From Glycomyces sp. TRM65418 (GTDB lineage: Bacteria > Actinomycetota > Actinomycetes > Mycobacteriales > Micromonosporaceae): DNA of 64,000 nt. A model generated the notes under the pieces. The model was not told the DNA's origin. It searched no databases and saw only the letters and a list, made by a program, of their open reading frames with translations. Shown piece after piece: positions 62,085-64,000 of the stretch (position 1 is its first letter; every line of letters begins with the position of its first letter). The stretch covers positions 28,215 to 92,214 of the forward strand of contig NZ_JAJFAX010000015.1 in assembly GCF_019710475.1 (NCBI RefSeq), given 5' to 3'. Both the position numbers and the translations under genes were made by a program.

Positions 62085-62741
62085 CTAACCGCGCGCCTGC
62101 TGACCTCGCGCGAGGGCCGTCGACCCGATCGTGTGCGGCGCCGGGACGCCGAGGTTGTAGCCGAACATCCGCCACTTGCCCGAACGCATGCGCCGAAGCT
62201 CGGCCCAGTGCGCGTTGTCCATGCCCGAGAGGGTGCTGGTCGACGTCTCGTCCCATCCGAGGATCCCGCCGATGATCTGCCGGGCCGAACCCCCGTGGCA
62301 CACCACGATCGCGGTCCCCTCGACCTCCGAGGAGACGATGTCGCGCACGGCATCGCCGGTGCGCCGGTGCAACTCCGCCCACGTCTCGATCTCGGGGTGC
62401 TGCAACGGCTCCTGCGAACGCCAACGCCGGTGGTCCTCGGGGAACTGCTCCGCGATCTCGAACTGCGTCAGACCCTCCCAGGGGCCGTACGCACGCTCCC
62501 GGAGCCGCTTGTCCAGCTCGATCTCGATGCCCGTGAGCTCGGCGACCGGCCGGGCCGTGTCCACCGCGCGCCGCAGATCCGAGGAGATGATCCGCGTCGG
62601 CTCGTACTCGGCGAGCTCCGGGGCGGCCTCGACCACCTGGGCCCGGCCGGTCTCGTCCAGGTCGATGTCCGACGAGCCTTGGATGCGACCCTCGATGTTC
62701 CACGCGGTCTGCCCGTGGCGGACCACAAGCAGCCGGTTCAT
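62085..62741 (-). CDS. histidine phosphatase (GpgP-like)
   Basis: A 218-residue phosphoglycerate-mutase-like phosphatase. Catalytic RHGQTAWN (~8-15), acid region LRERAYGPWEGLT (~80) and second histidine in VCHGGSARQII (~148). In the same gene order in M. tuberculosis the enzyme is glucosyl-3-phosphoglycerate phosphatase (GpgP); the substrate here is inferred from synteny. Its ATG overlaps the rsfS stop by 4 nt (ATGA). Confidence 0.9.
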   Translation of the reverse strand: MNRLLVVRHGQTAWNIEGRIQGSSDIDLDETGRAQVVEAAPELAEYEPTRIISSDLRRAVDTARPVAELTGIEIELDKRLRERAYGPWEGLTQFEIAEQFPEDHRRWRSQEPLQHPEIETWAELHRRTGDAVRDIVSSEVEGTAIVVCHGGSARQIIGGILGWDETSTSTLSGMDNAHWAELRRMRSGKWRMFGYNLGVPAPHTIGSTALARGQQARG

Positions 62742-63160
62742 TCCTCGTCCTCGCCGTCGGCCTCGGCGACCTCAGTGCCGCGGGCCCGCTCGGCGTCGTC
62801 CTGGTCGACGAACTCGATCTCAGGGCAGTCCTTCCAGAGACCGTCGAGACCGTAGTAGTCGCGCGCCTCCTTGTGGAAGACGTGGACCACGATGTCGTTG
62901 TAGTCCAGGAGCACCCACTGCTCGCCGCCCTTGCCTTCGCGGCGGAGCGGACGGGTGTCGTGCTCCTTGATGAGTTTCTCCTCGACCGCGTCGACGACCG
63001 CGTGGACCTGCCGCTCGTTCGATGCCGAGACGATCACGAAGACGTCGGTGAGTGCGATCTTCGAAGTGACGTCCCGAAGGTTGATGGCAAAGGCCTTCTT
63101 GTCAGCCGCCGCCTGGGCTGCGGAAAAAGCCAGGGTCTGGGCGGTTTCACTTGCGGTCAC
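62738..63160 (-). CDS. rsfS: ribosome silencing factor RsfS
   Basis: A 140-residue protein that binds L14 and blocks subunit joining when nutrients are scarce. Motifs: TDVFVIVSASNERQVHAVVDAVEE (split ~42-65), WVLLDYNDIVVHVFHKEARDYYGLDGLW (~88-115). Acidic C-terminal tail. GTG 63160 with AGGAG about 6 nt upstream. Follows nadD as in most bacteria. Confidence 0.95.
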   Translation of the reverse strand: MTASETAQTLAFSAAQAAADKKAFAINLRDVTSKIALTDVFVIVSASNERQVHAVVDAVEEKLIKEHDTRPLRREGKGGEQWVLLDYNDIVVHVFHKEARDYYGLDGLWKDCPEIEFVDQDDAERARGTEVAEADGEDEE

Positions 63161-63279
63161 GAACGCTCCTGACGACGAGATCTCCACCGGCGCTCGCCGG
63201 TTCAGCTCTAGTCTTACACGCTGGGTACGACGACGCCCCGCCTGTTTCCTGCCAGTCGCTGTGCGAAGCGTCCCAACGC

Positions 63280-63882
63280 TCAATCGCGGTAAAGCGCGTG
63301 TCGGTGAATATATGCCGCGACCCGATCGGTGACGAGATACCGGATCGGCTCTCCGGCACGGACCCGTTCGCGGCATTCAGTCGAAGAGATGTCCACTGCG
63401 GGCATGTCGATGAACTCGACGTCGACGCCGAACGAGGTGTCGACCCCGCGGCGCGAGTGCCCGGGACGATTCAGCGCGATGAACTTCACCGCCTTGATCA
63501 ACTCCTCGACCCGATGCCAGGTGTAGAGGTTCTCCAGGGAATCGGCGCCGATGACGAAGTACAGATCGACGTCCTCGTCGTATTCGGCCCGGACATCGGC
63601 GACCGTGTCCACCGCATACGTCGGGCCCTCGCGATCCACGTCGCAGGTACTGACCCGGAACAGGGGGTCGGAATCCACGGCCGCGCGCGTCATCTCCAGC
63701 CTCGCAGCGGCCTCGGTGACATTGCGATGCTGTTTCTGCCAGGGATCGCCGGTCGGGACGAAGACCACCTCGTCGAGCCGGCACCGATACGCGGCCTCGC
63801 CTGCGGCCACGAGATGCCCCAGGTGGGGAGGATCGAAAGTCCCCCCGAAGACCCCGATGCGACGCGCTGGCAAGTCAGGCAC
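63280..63882 (-). CDS. nadD: nicotinate-nucleotide adenylyltransferase
   Basis: A 200-residue NAD-biosynthesis enzyme (NaMN + ATP to deamido-NAD). Nucleotide-binding GVFGGTFDPPHLGHL (~10-24), PTGDPWQK (~43), and C-terminal ISSTECRERVRAGEPIRYLV (~165-184) with the ISSTxxR motif. GTG start 6 nt after TAGGAT (63894-63889), so probably leaderless. First of nadD-rsfS-phosphatase. Confidence 0.96.
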   Translation of the reverse strand: MPDLPARRIGVFGGTFDPPHLGHLVAAGEAAYRCRLDEVVFVPTGDPWQKQHRNVTEAAARLEMTRAAVDSDPLFRVSTCDVDREGPTYAVDTVADVRAEYDEDVDLYFVIGADSLENLYTWHRVEELIKAVKFIALNRPGHSRRGVDTSFGVDVEFIDMPAVDISSTECRERVRAGEPIRYLVTDRVAAYIHRHALYRD

Positions 63883-63888
63883 GCCCGA

Positions 63889-63894
63889 ATCCTA
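63889..63894 (-). promoter_or_regulatory. -10 box (TAGGAT) of leaderless nadD
   Basis: TANNNT motif 6 nt before the nadD GTG; no ribosome site between. Confidence 0.5.
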
Positions 63895-63923
63895 TCGCGC
63901 CGTTCCGCACTCGGAGCATGCGA

Positions 63924-63951
63924 AAGGGCCCCGCCGAATGGCGGAGCCCTT
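63924..63951. terminator. hairpin upstream of nadD
   Basis: 12-bp stem with one mismatch (63924-63935 with 63940-63951). Probably ends transcripts from beyond the right edge. Confidence 0.55.
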
Positions 63952-63964
63952 GAATACCGAAACG

Positions 63965-63998
63965 GGAAAGGCCCGACGCGTCAGCGTCGGGCCTTTCC
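63965..63998. terminator. second hairpin at right edge
   Basis: 15-bp perfect stem (63965-63979 with 63984-63998), 4-nt loop, in tandem with the previous hairpin. Confidence 0.75.
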
Positions 63999-64000
63999 GT

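Overview
The window is about 64 kb of high-GC chromosomal DNA from an actinobacterium (phylum Actinomycetota). The gene order hrcA-dnaJ-rsmE-HIT-phoH-ybeY-CNNM-cdd-like-era and the order nadD-rsfS-gpgP-like-degV-comEA-comEC-holA-rpsT are the ones known from mycobacteria and actinomycetes. GTG/TTG starts are frequent, Tat/lipoprotein signals are typical, and several genes have a TANNNT -10 box 6-8 nt before the start codon, i.e. leaderless mRNAs. The genus cannot be fixed from the window; a filamentous or glycomycete-like actinomycete is a guess.

Left part (1-14.9 kb), accessory: a truncated ABC exporter, a CASTOR/POLLUX-type channel protein, an FxLD-type (PCMT-fold) methyltransferase, a LysE exporter, a YqeB-like membrane protein, a secreted cysteine protein, a decayed DHFR-like pseudogene, a VOC protein, a DUF6069-like membrane protein, an AraC/cupin regulator convergent with an MFS pump, a CDF metal transporter with a small Smr protein, and an excisionase-like HTH protein.

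Nutrient acquisition (14.9-34 kb): an iron-siderophore ABC operon (ATPase, lipoprotein, fused double permease) behind an IdeR/DtxR iron box; a beta-propeller phytase behind a PhoP-type direct repeat; a TRM11-like methyltransferase; two secreted RICIN-GH43 arabinan hydrolases; and a seven-gene myo-inositol catabolic operon (iolC, an IolJ-type aldolase, iolB, iolD, iolA, iolE-like, iolG) divergent from a LacI-family regulator, with a palindromic operator between them. Together these could release phosphate and inositol phosphates from phytate, arabinose from arabinan, and degrade inositol to acetyl-CoA and DHAP. No inositol transporter lies in the operon.

Core part 1 (34-45 kb): initiator tRNA, then on the minus strand the CIRCE-controlled hrcA-dnaJ cluster running through rsmE, HIT, phoH, ybeY and CNNM to era. 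phoH appears to start at CTG. A CapA-like lipoprotein and hemW lie upstream. A solitary TnpB element (45.35-46.6 kb) is inserted immediately upstream of the hemW -10 box.

Core part 2 (46.7-64 kb): an enoyl-CoA hydratase, a lysozyme-like lipoprotein, PhoD alkaline phosphatase, a proline-rich membrane protein, lepA, a TetR/membrane-protein pair with two operator copies, rpsT, holA, comEC, comEA, degV, a lipoprotein, a GpgP-like phosphatase, rsfS and nadD. Strong GC-rich hairpins terminate most units.
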